DNA of 64,000 nt from CBDFGK01 sp965247075 (GCA_965247075.1 CBDFGK010000003.1:62001-126000), one strand, 5' to 3'. Counted from the stretch's first letter, positions 7,207-14,843 are shown. Notes: generated by a model from the sequence alone, not told the origin. Numbers and translations: made by a program.

Positions 7207-8490
7207 TGGGTCATTCAGGCCCTGATTCCTTCCGGATAGAGCTGTAATCCGCCCAGGTGGAAGTACATTGCATTACGGAATCGCTCCCTGTTTCTGAAAC
7301 CCCGAGCACGGCTCTTCAGCGTTTTGATACGACTGTTCATATTTTCAGCATGACTGTTGTCGGCCTTACGAATCACCGCATTGAGAATACCCCAAAGGTG
7401 ATTCCGCAGGGTTTTTGACGTCGTTTGCATTGGTTTGAGCCGGCTACGGGCCATCCAGTTGATCAGGCGTTTCCAGCCCTTCTCAGCCCAGGTGCGACTC
7501 CGATAGTCCCAAAGGCGGCAGGCTGGATTCTTGATAGCCCACGCCCTGGCGGTCTTCAGGGAAGAGTGTCGTAGTTCGCTGAAACTGCGCTGTTGGTGCC
7601 GGCTCATGTTGCTCCGGTTACGTAGCCAGTGGTATTTGCTACCCTTCATCCGCTCATCGCCCTGCTTGATCAACTGCCGGTGTTCCTGTCGGCGCACCTG
7701 ATCCACAGCCTTGCCCATGTACTGCGCAACGTGGAAACGGTCAAAGGCGATCTTGCTATCCGCATTGGGCAGTGCCTCTCGAGTTGCCCTGATATAGGCC
7801 GGCCACATAGCCATGCACACGCTCTCGATACCCTTTTTCTGGTCCTCAGACAGCAGGTCGTAAAATTCAGCCAGGCTATCGGTCTCCCGATTTTCGGCAA
7901 CATGCAGCACTGCCGACTGCTCCTGATCCGTCACTACCGTGACATAGTCATGGCCCTTGCGGTAAGAGGTTTCATCCACACTGATTTGCCTGGGTGACAG
8001 CGCCTCTCGATGCGACAGACCACGTTTCACTGCGCGCTGCATGATGTCATCCACTGCATTCCAACTCAGTCTTAGGTGTTCTGACACCGCACGGGTTGAA
8101 GCGTTTTTCAGCCAGTCAATGACCAGCGCCTCAAACAACGCTGTAAATCCGCTGCTAGGCCCTGCCCAGGGAACATGCACCGTAACCACGCCGTGCTCTG
8201 AACACTCCACCCGGGGCACTTCAGCCATCAGCAAGGTCTTGAGTTGACAGGTGTCAAGATGGCGCCAGCGCCTCTGCCGCTTGTCGTAACCGGAGCAGGC
8301 TTTGCCACACTTGGGACACGTCAATTTACCGCTCCCATGATCTACGGTGACTTCCACTTCATCGTTCGCGAGTGAAACCTGCACATCGGTCACCTGCCAC
8401 GGCTTCTCGATACCCAATATCTGGCTGTATAGCTGTGTATCTTTCATGGGGCATCAGGCTAAACTACCCACTCGATTTAGGGAAGACCCA
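7207..8490 (-). mobile_element. ISL3-family insertion sequence
   Basis: The element carries the transposase at 7215-8447. Its ends both begin TGGGTC when read inward (TGGGTCATTCAG on the left, TGGGTCTTCCCT from the right at 8490). The flanking 8-mers do not match, so no target duplication is visible; the left flank is the ISNCY element, which suggests rearrangement after insertion. The ends are inferred from the short matching termini. Confidence 0.65.
7215..8447 (-). CDS. ISL3-family transposase
   Basis: This intact 410-residue protein has an N-terminal zinc-finger-like CPKCGKACSGYD motif, a WRHLDTCQLKTLLMAEVPRV block, and the DDE domain (ISVDETSYRKGHDYVTVVTD, AFDRFHVAQYMGKAVD, and C-terminal NAVIRKADNSHAENMNSRIK). 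Order and length are typical of ISL3 transposases. The start MKDTQLYSQILGIEKPW at 8447 leaves 43 bases to the element end. It is probably the youngest IS in this part of the island because its frame is undamaged. Confidence 0.92.
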   Translation of the reverse strand: MKDTQLYSQILGIEKPWQVTDVQVSLANDEVEVTVDHGSGKLTCPKCGKACSGYDKRQRRWRHLDTCQLKTLLMAEVPRVECSEHGVVTVHVPWAGPSSGFTALFEALVIDWLKNASTRAVSEHLRLSWNAVDDIMQRAVKRGLSHREALSPRQISVDETSYRKGHDYVTVVTDQEQSAVLHVAENRETDSLAEFYDLLSEDQKKGIESVCMAMWPAYIRATREALPNADSKIAFDRFHVAQYMGKAVDQVRRQEHRQLIKQGDERMKGSKYHWLRNRSNMSRHQQRSFSELRHSSLKTARAWAIKNPACRLWDYRSRTWAEKGWKRLINWMARSRLKPMQTTSKTLRNHLWGILNAVIRKADNSHAENMNSRIKTLKSRARGFRNRERFRNAMYFHLGGLQLYPEGIRA

Positions 8491-8526
8491 TTTATTTTAG
8501 GCTATTAAAATATTAGGGACTTAGAC

Positions 8527-9180
8527 ATGTCCACAGCCGTTCTAGTAGATGCCGCTTTTTTCCTCAAACGATTCCGTTTTGCCTACCCTAAATTGGACCG
8601 CTTTAATCCAGAAGTAGTAGCCAAGACCCTTTACACCATGTGTATGTCACACGTTAACGAATCGGAATTATATCGTGTGCTAATATATGATTGCCCGCCA
8701 CTTGATAAAAAATCACAACATCCTATTACCCACGACTCCGTTGATTTTACGAAACTCCCAGGCGCTCAGTTCAGAGAAGAGTTTCACTCCTACTTAAAAC
8801 GACAGAGAAAGGTTGCCCTAAGACTGGGTTATTTAACTGGCTATCGCTGGGTGATTAAGCCACAAGCAACCAAAAAATTGCTAAATAGCAAGATCGTGGT
8901 ATCGGACTTAAAGCCCAACGATGTTGAGTTTAAAATTAGTCAAAAAGGCGTCGATATGAAAATAGGGCTTGATATTGCCACTTTGGCTTTAAAAGGGCAG
9001 GTTAGAAAAATAGTGCTTATTTCTGGCGATGGTGATTTTGTTCCTGCATCCAAATTGGCAAGGCGCGAAGGGGTTGATGTCGTACTTGATCCGATGTGGG
9101 CACATATCGGCGAGGCTCTGCACGAACATATTGATGGGCTAAAATCTACATCACCAAAACCTGCTAATTTTACTCCCTAA
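8527..9180 (+). CDS. NYN-domain (LabA/DUF88-like) predicted ribonuclease
   Basis: This 217-residue protein has the NYN/PIN-like acidic site: D8 in AVLVDAAFF, KGVDMKIGLDI at 140-150, and ISGDGDFVPASKLARREGVD at 165-184. NYN domains are Mg2+-dependent RNases related to PIN domains. Here the domain fills the whole protein, with no extra OST-HTH domain. It is monocistronic, between an ISL3 element and a mobile hairpin. A second, distinct NYN gene lies at 14171-14713. A role in RNA decay or phage defence is inference from family and island location. Confidence 0.82.
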   Translation: MSTAVLVDAAFFLKRFRFAYPKLDRFNPEVVAKTLYTMCMSHVNESELYRVLIYDCPPLDKKSQHPITHDSVDFTKLPGAQFREEFHSYLKRQRKVALRLGYLTGYRWVIKPQATKKLLNSKIVVSDLKPNDVEFKISQKGVDMKIGLDIATLALKGQVRKIVLISGDGDFVPASKLARREGVDVVLDPMWAHIGEALHEHIDGLKSTSPKPANFTP

Positions 9181-9220
9181 ATTTCAAACTGAGACACTAC
9201 CCGCTACCGCGAGCATACAG

Positions 9221-9308
9221 GGGGTCAGAGTAAAACCGTCATTTATGGCCTTTTCGAGATTTGGGGTTCGAGTAAAATGGCCATAAATGACGGTTTTACT
9301 CTGACCCC
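9221..9308. repeat. 88-bp mobile hairpin element, copy 2
   Basis: Same structure as the copy at 3806-3893, with one arm mismatch (T at 9251 where the other copy has A). Its right end abuts the IS66 transposase fragment, so the unit inserted into or beside that gene or marks a deletion border. Confidence 0.9.
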
Positions 9309-9312
9309 AAAA

Positions 9313-9651
9313 ATGATGGGTTATTGCGAGGATGGCCGGTTGCATATCAGTAATGCGCCGGCAGAGAATGCCATCAGGCCATTTGCTGTTGGACGCCGGG
9401 CCTGGCTTTTTGCAGATACCTCACACGGTGCCCGCGCCAGTGCGACCTGCTATAGTTTGGTGGAATCGGCAAAAGCGAACGGCCTTAAGCCTTATGCCTA
9501 TCTTCAGCATGTGCTGTCGCACATTGCGGCGGCGGATACGATGGAGAAGCTTGAGGCGTTACTGCCCTGGAACATGAAACTCGAAGATTAACCGGCGTAT
9601 TGTTCAGCGGTATGCTGAGGGTATCAATGGGGTCGATGTAACGGCGCTTAC
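9313..9651 (+). pseudogene. IS66-family TnpC C-terminal remnant with IS end
   Basis: Reading in frame to the TAA at 9589, MGYCEDGRLHISNAPAENAI then RPFAVGRRAWLFADTSHGAR and LKPYAYLQHVLSHI is the characteristic C-terminus of IS66 TnpC (NPAENAIRPF ... GRKNWLF ... NGLEPYAYL). About 90 residues of roughly 500 remain. The element's right end is probably the GTAAGCGCCGTTAC read inward from 9651. The same end motif occurs at 11533-11544. The front of the gene is replaced by the hairpin element. Confidence 0.85.
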
Positions 9652-9905
9652 TTTGTACACGCCGGTGTCGTCTCGCAGGGCCTGCTTGATTATCTGGTGT
9701 CGTGCTTCCCGAAGCAGGTTTTGGCGTTCGTTCGGTTCCTGGCTCCGAACCATTCGTCCGGGTATAGCGCCTTCTGAACTGGTTGTCTCGATGGCGCTAC
9801 GAAATTCATTGCCCAAAGGCAGGACCTTGATAGACTCGATGTATTCCGCATCGCGTCTGGGTGAGAATTCGGGACTCTCAAGTAAACTATATAATTCCCA
9901 GAATT
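9652..9905 (-). pseudogene. Unidentified ORF truncated by the IS66 end
   Basis: An open frame with no clear start reads FWELYSLLESPEFSPRRDAE, YIESIKVLPLGNEF, SSEGAIPGRMVRSQEPNERQ and REARHQIIKQALRDDTGVYK. At 9651 it runs into the IS66 end, and 16 further codons to 9604 come from IS sequence. The composition and lack of stops make it a genuine protein fragment. No family is recognised. The upstream side ends near an ATATAATTCCC motif similar to the IS1595-type termini nearby. Confidence 0.4.
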
Positions 9906-10010
9906 AACTCCGCTTAGGCAGCTAATTCTCTATTTGTCTCGTTTTTGAGTTTACCGTACTATGGAGGTCTCAACTGTTCAGCTAGATAGTTAAAAGGAAA
10001 TATGGGAAGT

Positions 10011-10020
10011 GTGTATACAC
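10011..10020. promoter_or_regulatory. Perfect palindrome GTGTATACAC
   Basis: It lies 36 bases before the start of the small basic protein gene, within the otherwise AT-rich, gene-free stretch 9906-10055. It is a candidate operator for the two-gene unit downstream. Only the symmetry and position support this. Confidence 0.35.
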
Positions 10021-10055
10021 TATATCAACACTAAAGGAAAAAATCGGACAACACT

Positions 10056-10223
10056 ATGGAAACAAAGAAAACTTCCGGCAGCAGAAAACATGACGTAGTC
10101 CAGGTCAAGAATCCGAAAACCGGGCGTTACGTCAAAATTGACAGGACTGTTGGCAAGATTGTAGCTCACAAGAAGTCTGGAGGCGCGTACAAAGGTGTTC
10201 CAGTTGCAAGGAAGCGAAAATGA
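10056..10223 (+). CDS. Small basic protein, 55 residues
   Basis: ATG at 10056 opens METKKTSGSRKHDVVQVKNP, then KTGRYVKIDRTVGKIVAHKK and GAYKGVPVARKRK. The protein is rich in Lys/Arg with a predicted short beta hairpin (GRYVKIDRTVGKIVAHKK). Its stop overlaps the start of the next gene by ATGA, which strongly supports that it is translated. Basicity suggests nucleic-acid binding or neutralisation of an acidic partner. Small basic proteins of the GKYVKIDRTTGKIIGHK kind occur beside predicted toxins or defence effectors; this is a resemblance from memory. No database family is claimed. Confidence 0.7.
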   Translation: METKKTSGSRKHDVVQVKNPKTGRYVKIDRTVGKIVAHKKSGGAYKGVPVARKRK

Positions 10224-10861
10224 TTATCTACAACCCTTTAGATGGGGATGCCATTACTAGCTCAGTTCCTAGTAATCCTCGTCACTGTTTCCTAATGACA
10301 AAACTTGGTCGTCCCATACCTCCACCAGTAGTCGAGATTTGTAATAGCGTGACTGCATTGTGTGGCCGATTTAACTACCAAGTCATAGATGCCAGCTCAA
10401 GAGTAACTGGTCGAGATTTCTTGCTAAAGATTTGGAAACTGATCGCGTCCGCGCCATTATCAATCGGAATATGCCATGAAGAAATTTTAGACACCACACA
10501 GGCAAATATCTATTACGAAATTGGTGTTGCTCAGGCATTAGGCAAAGAAACACTACTTATCAAATCACCTAGAGCAAAGATTCCAAGTGATTTCGTGCGC
10601 ACGGAATATGTAGAATTTAATGGTGCTTTTCAAGACTCCTTTTACGATTATCTGGAATCTCTTCCTACTCAAGCTGACCATTATGAACTGGTAGCGGACC
10701 AATTGGATAGAAACCCGATTTTAGCCATCGACTATTTGAAAAGAGCTTTTCTGATTTCTGGGGATGAGCGACTTAGAAAGAAAGCTCAAGAATTACTGAA
10801 TGAGGCTGCCCTGGGAGACAGGGCTAAGAACAGCGTTGAGATTCTGGCGGCAACCTTCTAA
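10220..10861 (+). CDS. Nucleoside deoxyribosyltransferase/TIR-fold-like protein
   Basis: The 213-residue product starts MIIYNPLDGDAITSS. The central region is a Rossmann-like fold: RHCFLMTKLG (21-30), VIDASSRVTGRDFL (55-68), SIGICHEEILDTTQ (81-94), and NIYYEIGVAQALGKETLLIK (96-115). The ExGxAxAxGK pattern with E100 matches the catalytic glutamate motif of nucleoside 2-deoxyribosyltransferases and of related NAD-processing TIR-like effectors. Such domains cleave N-glycosidic bonds of nucleotides or NAD+. It is translationally coupled to the 55-residue basic protein, which suggests a two-part unit, possibly effector and partner. The last 20 residues may be altered, since the downstream region is rearranged. 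Confidence 0.6.
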   Translation: MIIYNPLDGDAITSSVPSNPRHCFLMTKLGRPIPPPVVEICNSVTALCGRFNYQVIDASSRVTGRDFLLKIWKLIASAPLSIGICHEEILDTTQANIYYEIGVAQALGKETLLIKSPRAKIPSDFVRTEYVEFNGAFQDSFYDYLESLPTQADHYELVADQLDRNPILAIDYLKRAFLISGDERLRKKAQELLNEAALGDRAKNSVEILAATF

Positions 10862-11160
10862 CAGGCTCTTCTCCGCTTCTATGAGTGAAAAAGGATGCCG
10901 ATCCCCACGTAATCTGTTGGTATATAAGGCTTCCGACACTTTACATAGAACAGGTATATGGGAATCGACATCCAGAGGGATATTTTGGGCCTCAAGGGGC
11001 AGTGCGTCAATCAGATAAAACTGGACGAGGAGGAGAGACAGCTCGTCATTGGCTGCCGCCGGGACAGGCGCAGAAAAGCAACCAATCCCGTTGCGAATGT
11101 TTAGTCGATAGTTTCTCAAGCAAAAAAGCACCCCGGTCAGGTGCGTAAGCAGTAAGCCTG
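10862..11160 (-). other. Rearranged stretch with an unidentified reverse-strand ORF fragment
   Basis: A reverse frame covering about 10793-11117 reads RLNIRNGIGCFSAPVPAAAN, DELSLLLVQFYLIDALPLEA, PLDVDSHIPVLCKVSEALYT and FSLIEAEKSLLEGC. It looks like coding sequence of a lost gene but has no start of its own and is not recognised. It overlaps the 3' end of the preceding gene by 69 bases on the other strand. At 11130-11160 a CGGTCAGGTGCGTAAGCAGT motif repeats one at about 15154-15180. Confidence 0.35.
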
Positions 11161-11203
11161 GTTCGAGTAAAATGGCCATAAATGACGGTTTTACTCTGAC
11201 CCC
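11161..11203. repeat. Right half of the mobile hairpin element
   Basis: Spacer end GTTCGAGT plus the complete right arm ending CTCTGACCCC are identical to the full copies; the left arm is absent. It abuts the RTX-like pseudogene fragment on its right, so the element or the gene was broken here. Confidence 0.85.
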
Positions 11204-11528
11204 AAAAATACATAGCTGCAGAACCGGTAACAGAGTCAAAGTCATTGAGACTAATAACATCTACCGCACCTGCATCTGCCAGGGTCAACTCGACTTCATC
11301 TTCGCCGTCGACATTGCTCAAAACCAGATTCTCAACCACAATTTTAGCGACGTCAATGCCCGTGAGATCAACTTCGTCGGCGGTAAATACCAGCGTATCT
11401 TCATCGCCGGTTTGGCCATCGACTGTACCCGCACCTAACTGTGCTTCGTCTTCGTAGTAGAAGGTATCGTCACCAGCGCCGCCATACAGCGTGTCTTCAC
11501 CATCGCCGCCCCAGATTTTGTTGTCACC
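11204..11528 (-). pseudogene. Internal fragment of a second RTX/DUF4214-type surface protein
   Basis: The reverse strand reads GDNKIWGGDGEDTLYGGAGD, DTFYYEDEAQLGAGTVDGQT, VVENLVLSNVDGEDEVELTL and SLNDFDSVTGSA. It aligns segment by segment with SIWSGDGDDILRGGLGDDTF, FFEDEDQLGDGTIDGQT and SVENLVLSNSDGEDEV of the intact protein at 16570-20088, at roughly two-thirds identity by eye. It is therefore a piece of a paralogue, not a duplicate of the intact gene. It is cut by a hairpin half on one side and an IS66 end on the other. Confidence 0.85.
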
Positions 11529-11540
11529 ACTTAACGGCGC

Positions 11541-12029
11541 TTACAATTCAAGTGCTGCATTTTCCAGCAATTGATTTCTTAATTCCACAACAAAAATTTG
11601 AAGAATTTGCTCTCTGTCGATACTATAGCTACATGCCACTTCACGTAATTGATTATCTTGACTGTCAGTAGGTTTGAAATTGTTTTCAATATAGCTGAAA
11701 CAAAATTCCTGTATCTCAAATGGTTGTTTCCCTTCAATTTGGTCTGCTACCAATAAGGCGATTTCTTTCGCCCAATCCTTGATTTTAAGTTTCTCTGAAA
11801 TGGCTTCGCCAATATCTGTTAATCGAATAGGGCTTGCACCGGAAACAGTGACTTGGGGAAGCCGACCTAAGATTTTCTTAATATCAGATCGAATTTCCTT
11901 GATAAAATCCTTAAACAAAGAACGATCTGTATTTACCGCTCCAATCCATGTTCCAAGCCAAAAAACAAAACTTAAAATTGCCAAGATAACAGAGATAGTA
12001 ACGAGTGGGGTGAAATTAAATTGAATCAC
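11541..12029 (-). CDS. Membrane-anchored protein in an IS1595 operon (passenger gene B)
   Basis: The start is GTG at 12029, overlapping the end of gene A. Residues 8-28 form one transmembrane helix (PLVTISVILAILSFVFWLGT). A linker FKDFIKEIRSDIKKILGRLP is followed by a soluble region (RLTDIGEAISEKLKIKDWAK onward) that resembles small phage-exclusion or effector-like helical domains in overall look only. The TAA stop lies in the GTAAGCG of an IS66-type end, so the C-terminus may be cut short. The gene is the last of a transposase-A-B series. Function unknown. Confidence 0.6.
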   Translation of the reverse strand: MIQFNFTPLVTISVILAILSFVFWLGTWIGAVNTDRSLFKDFIKEIRSDIKKILGRLPQVTVSGASPIRLTDIGEAISEKLKIKDWAKEIALLVADQIEGKQPFEIQEFCFSYIENNFKPTDSQDNQLREVACSYSIDREQILQIFVVELRNQLLENAALEL

Positions 12030-12177
12030 GCGTTTCCTCCTTTTTTAACTCTTTTACCTGTTGTGCTGTATTTACTGCCTTCCCGTATTTTACGATGGCG
12101 TGGGCAAATACCTTGTCCACTATGATATCAAGATTGGCCTTTACTCTTGCGGCCTTCAATGGATCTTTTTTACTCAC
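12016..12177 (-). CDS. Small protein, 53 residues (passenger gene A)
   Basis: A GTG start at 12177 overlaps the transposase stop as GTGA, giving MSKKDPLKAARVKANLDIIV then AHAIVKYGKAVNTAQQVKEL and a charged tail. The frame ends four codons inside the start of the membrane protein gene. The two overlaps indicate that transposase, A and B are translated as a coupled operon. The product looks like a single amphipathic helix with basic ends. No family is recognised. It is too short for usual ORF callers. Confidence 0.55.
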   Translation of the reverse strand: MSKKDPLKAARVKANLDIIVDKVFAHAIVKYGKAVNTAQQVKELKKEETRDSI

Positions 12178-13091
12178 GTAGTAAGCTCTTTGTAAGTCAA
12201 TCTTTTTCCGATAGCTTGATCTACCAGGCTGTCTATACGCTCAAGTGTGTGGCGTTTAACGTCGCCCTCATTCAGGCGAAAAGTGAACTCATCAACATAG
12301 CGTTGTAGGTGTTTGGTACTAATGTGATGGAAGGTGCCATTGTAGCCGCGTTTGAGGACCGCCCAGACGCTCTCTATGCCATTGGTATGCGCCCCGTTGA
12401 CGTACTCCTTTGCACTGTGCTTAACCGTGCCGTGCCGGTAGAACAGTCCACCGAGGTCGTGGTAGCCCTTGTGTTCATCGGTGTAGACCGTGGAGCCCAC
12501 TTTTACTACCTCATGGACAAAGCCCTTGAGCGTTGCGCCGTCCGTGCTGTCAATCACTTGCGCTCTGACAGTAGCACCACGCTCTTTCGCCCCGATGATT
12601 GCCTGTTTACCCACTGCTCCGCGCCCTGCTTTTAGCTTTTTACTATTGTGTTTGTTTTTTTCCTTGCCACCTATGCAGGTTTCGTCAACCTCAATTACAC
12701 CGGTTAGCTTCATTGCCTCAATTCCACAGGCTTCGCGTAATCTATGTAGCATGAACCAAGCTGATTTCTGGGTAATACCCAGTTCCCTGGATAATTGCAG
12801 GCTTGAAATGCCCTTGCGCTCGGTTTGAAGCAGATACATAGCATACAACCATTTCTCCAGGGAAATATGTGAACGCTCAAAGATAGTACCTGTTCTAACA
12901 GTAAATTTGCCTCGGCAATCCTTGCACTGATGATAGCGATAGTCCTTTTGTCGGCTAGTCCTGTTTCCACTGCAAAGAGGGCACACAGTCCCGCTATTCC
13001 AGCGGCGATTTTCCAGATACAGAATTGCCGCTTTCTCGTCAGGGTACAGCTTGAAGAATTCGTAGGTGCTGACAGTATGTTTACAGGGCAT
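12174..13091 (-). CDS. IS1595-family transposase
   Basis: This intact 305-residue protein has the N-terminal zinc ribbon (C37, C40, C56, C59: CPLC ... CKDC), then the helix block LSRELGITQKSAWFMLHRLR. The DDE/ISXO2-like core follows: VIEVDETCIGGKEKNKH, TVYTDEHKGYHDL, and NGIESVWAVLKRGYNGTFHH. The length is right for the family. The right terminal repeat ends at 13165 followed by TAAAAAAA. No left terminus is found; an IS66 end sits at 11532-11544 where it should continue, so the element probably cannot move by itself but could supply transposase to related elements such as 15449-16492. Confidence 0.92.
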   Translation of the reverse strand: MPCKHTVSTYEFFKLYPDEKAAILYLENRRWNSGTVCPLCSGNRTSRQKDYRYHQCKDCRGKFTVRTGTIFERSHISLEKWLYAMYLLQTERKGISSLQLSRELGITQKSAWFMLHRLREACGIEAMKLTGVIEVDETCIGGKEKNKHNSKKLKAGRGAVGKQAIIGAKERGATVRAQVIDSTDGATLKGFVHEVVKVGSTVYTDEHKGYHDLGGLFYRHGTVKHSAKEYVNGAHTNGIESVWAVLKRGYNGTFHHISTKHLQRYVDEFTFRLNEGDVKRHTLERIDSLVDQAIGKRLTYKELTT

Positions 13092-13109
13092 GATTGTCTA
13101 CGCCTTATG

Positions 13110-13200
13110 TTTCTATTTGAAGTAAGTATAAATTACTTGTTTGCGAAGTCAAGTATATAATTCCCTAAAAAAAGGCCCCGGTATTGCTACCAGGGCCTTG
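13110..13200 (-). terminator. IS1595 right end, TAAAAAAA and intrinsic terminator (repeat of 16434-16526)
   Basis: The IS terminus GCGAAGTCAAGTATATAATT then CCC ends at 13165. It is followed by TAAAAAAA (13166-13173) and the stem AGGCCCCGGTA-TTGC-TACCAGGGCCTT (one mismatch). Read on the minus strand this is a terminator whose T-run is the TAAAAAAA. The whole block matches 16434-16526 next to the RTX-like surface gene. Confidence 0.8.
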
Positions 13201-13443
13201 GTTAACACTTCTCACTGTTAGCGCAGGGTCTTTGATACCGTTCAGTCTTCAGGGGAAGGGTTCATGGCCGGGGGCTATATCTATACTCCGGGCTTGGTGC
13301 CGAGGAAGAATACCGAGCTCACCTCGGCCATGAACAACTTACAGCGCTTGTCTTGACGCCGCGAGAAGTAAGATACAAGGAAATATTAACGGGGTGTGGC
13401 GAGCAACTTGTCTGCTATGGCATGGTTGGTGAGATCTGGGATG
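13201..13443. other. Gene-poor stretch with a short inverted repeat
   Basis: An 11-base inverted repeat (GTTCATGGCCG at 13260, CGGCCATGAAC at 13325) encloses a stretch that can be read on the plus strand as a 43-codon protein-like frame ending MAGGYIYTPGLVPRKNTELT then SAMNNLQRLS (stop near 13356). It has no start context of its own and is not recognised. From 13357 the DUF6447 duplication begins. Confidence 0.3.
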
Positions 13444-13632
13444 TCACTCCAGCTCAGCCTTGATGGCCTGGGCATAGGCATTGCGCGCGGTTTGTGCGAT
13501 AGCCGCCAGGGTCTGCAGGCGCGCCAGTTCCTGCTCGGCGGCGCGCATACTCATTAACTGGCCCTTAACGCCATCAGACAGGTCTGCTGCATTGTATTCC
13601 TTGCCATCTATAGTGATTTTTTGTTCGTCAGT
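13357..13632. repeat. 276-bp direct duplication, copy 1 (copy 2 at 14844-15119)
   Basis: The two blocks are the same length without gaps and about 93% identical by eye. They cover the DUF6447 coding region plus about 90 bases of 3' flank (GCGAGAAGTAAGATACAAGG and onward). They are in direct orientation, so recombination between them would delete the membrane protein and NYN genes in between. Confidence 0.9.
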
Positions 13633-13635
13633 CAT
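13444..13635 (-). CDS. DUF6447 family small protein, copy 1
   Basis: This 63-residue protein reads MTDEQKITIDGKEYNAADLS, then GVKGQLMSMRAAEQELARLQ and a helical tail ending AYAQAIKAELE. A beta hairpin (KITIDGKEYNAADLS) followed by one long helix is the typical DUF6447 outline. The function is unknown; members often sit near surface-protein or polysaccharide genes. A second copy 1.5 kb away has lost its ATG. This one is complete, with ACC-rich upstream sequence but no strong Shine-Dalgarno. Confidence 0.75.
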   Translation of the reverse strand: MTDEQKITIDGKEYNAADLSDGVKGQLMSMRAAEQELARLQTLAAIAQTARNAYAQAIKAELE

Positions 13636-13696
13636 GATTGGTTCCTATATTGAGTATCAGCGGCATCTACAAACCCCGCAGCTTCCTTCCCCTGCG

Positions 13697-14047
13697 TTAC
13701 CCAAATATTGCGAACGACCATCGCCCGCGAAACATCGGATTTATATTTGAAACTAAAATTGTGTTCATCGAAAAATCGATATCCTCATTTTTCAAAATGC
13801 GCACATGGTCATAGAGCTTCCGATACAGTTGCTCTTGCCAGAGGAAAAAACCATCCAGCCCCCAAAATACGGTGGCCGGAATATATGCAAGAAAAACAAA
13901 CGCTGGTCGGCTATCAGCCGCCGAGAGAGCAAACAGGGCAGAAATCAGTACCACACTCCAACCCTTTAATAGAAAGGAGTTCGTCGAAAGGCGATTGATC
14001 ACGCCTTGAATCAGTTCCAGGTGCTTATGTTTTCGATCCTCAGCCAT
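13697..14047 (-). CDS. Two-helix inner-membrane protein of unknown function
   Basis: This 116-residue protein has an N-terminal soluble start MAEDRKHKHLELIQGVINRL followed by two adjacent membrane helices (VVLISALFALSA and FVFLAYIPATVFWGLDGFFL). The following WQEQLYRKLYDHVRILK is cytoplasmic. The block KHLELIQGVINRLSTNSFLL-KGW is a widely conserved small-membrane-protein signature that I know only as hypothetical. The C-terminus (NPMFRGRWSFAIFG) is shorter than I would expect and may have been trimmed. It lies between the two DUF6447 copies. Confidence 0.6.
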   Translation of the reverse strand: MAEDRKHKHLELIQGVINRLSTNSFLLKGWSVVLISALFALSAADSRPAFVFLAYIPATVFWGLDGFFLWQEQLYRKLYDHVRILKNEDIDFSMNTILVSNINPMFRGRWSFAIFG

Positions 14048-14170
14048 TGCAAATCCATTCCGCCAAAATTTTACATGGGGGTAAAGAGCGTATCGGGCGA
14101 TATTTATGGGTATTGATGGCGCGCGGCGGAAAGCCCGTCATCGCGAGATACGAAGTGGGCGACGACGGTG

Positions 14171-14713
14171 CTAACGAGAAAGTTCAGAAAAATGCGAATT
14201 CATCGCCACGAAGCGGGAGCATACTTTTTGCAACTCCCGCGAAGCGTGTTCCCAAAAGACGACATTGACGGTGAAGCCTTCCTCAACCAAGGTCAAAACT
14301 GCAGGCACATAATCGCCGTCGCCAGCAACCAAAACGAACTGGTCGCTTGATGCGTCTGCTTCCTTGAAGGCATGTTTAAGCATCGCCGTCACGATGCCGG
14401 TGTCTATTTTCTTCTCCTTATTGGCGGGGTTTCGGTCTTCAATAACCAGTTCAAATCCGGCCGACTTGGCGACCGCCCACAGCGAATCGTTTGGCGGCGG
14501 GCGCGAGCCGAACAGCATGGCGTGTTCCGCATCCACGCCGCCGTTGTTGACGACGAAGCGGTATAACTTACCGAAGTCAAGGCGATAACTTGAGTCGAAA
14601 ATGTTACGGACGATGGCGTCATGAATGTCCAACGCACTGCCGTTCACCACCGCCGCCACGCGCTGCCCTTCGATAAAAACATTTGAGTTGTCAACGTAAA
14701 TAAATTTTGCCAT
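14171..14713 (-). CDS. NYN-domain predicted ribonuclease (second)
   Basis: This 180-residue protein has D8/N9 in FIYVDNSNVFIEGQR, KKIDTGIVTAMLKHAF (D104), and LVAGDGDYVPAVLTLVEEGF at 128-147. This is the NYN pattern VDNxN ... K-VD-x-L ... SGDGDYxP. It differs in sequence from the NYN protein at 8527, so they are independent acquisitions. It is expected to be a Mg2+-dependent endoribonuclease. No partner is adjacent; DUF6447 copies and a membrane protein flank it. The DNA between 14720 and 14843 holds nothing I can identify. Confidence 0.8.
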   Translation of the reverse strand: MAKFIYVDNSNVFIEGQRVAAVVNGSALDIHDAIVRNIFDSSYRLDFGKLYRFVVNNGGVDAEHAMLFGSRPPPNDSLWAVAKSAGFELVIEDRNPANKEKKIDTGIVTAMLKHAFKEADASSDQFVLVAGDGDYVPAVLTLVEEGFTVNVVFWEHASRELQKVCSRFVAMNSHFSELSR

Positions 14714-14843
14714 TGTGTTTCTCCAAATCCGAATGCACGGTGGGTGATCGTTTTTCGCGTTGCCATTATATCATCACCATGGCGGCGATTCTCTGTTATA
14801 AGATGGACACATCAGCATTATACTATATCGTTATCATCGTAGC

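Noticed and set aside
10862..11160. Intact reverse-strand gene at 10793-11260
   Set aside because: Its N-terminal part reads through repeat and pseudogene sequence and it overlaps the preceding gene, so it is listed only as a fragment.
13140..13173. Complete IS1595 element with both ends around 12174-13091
   Set aside because: Only the right terminus and TAAAAAAA are visible; no matching left end or second TAAAAAAA was found before 11541, so a complete element cannot be claimed.
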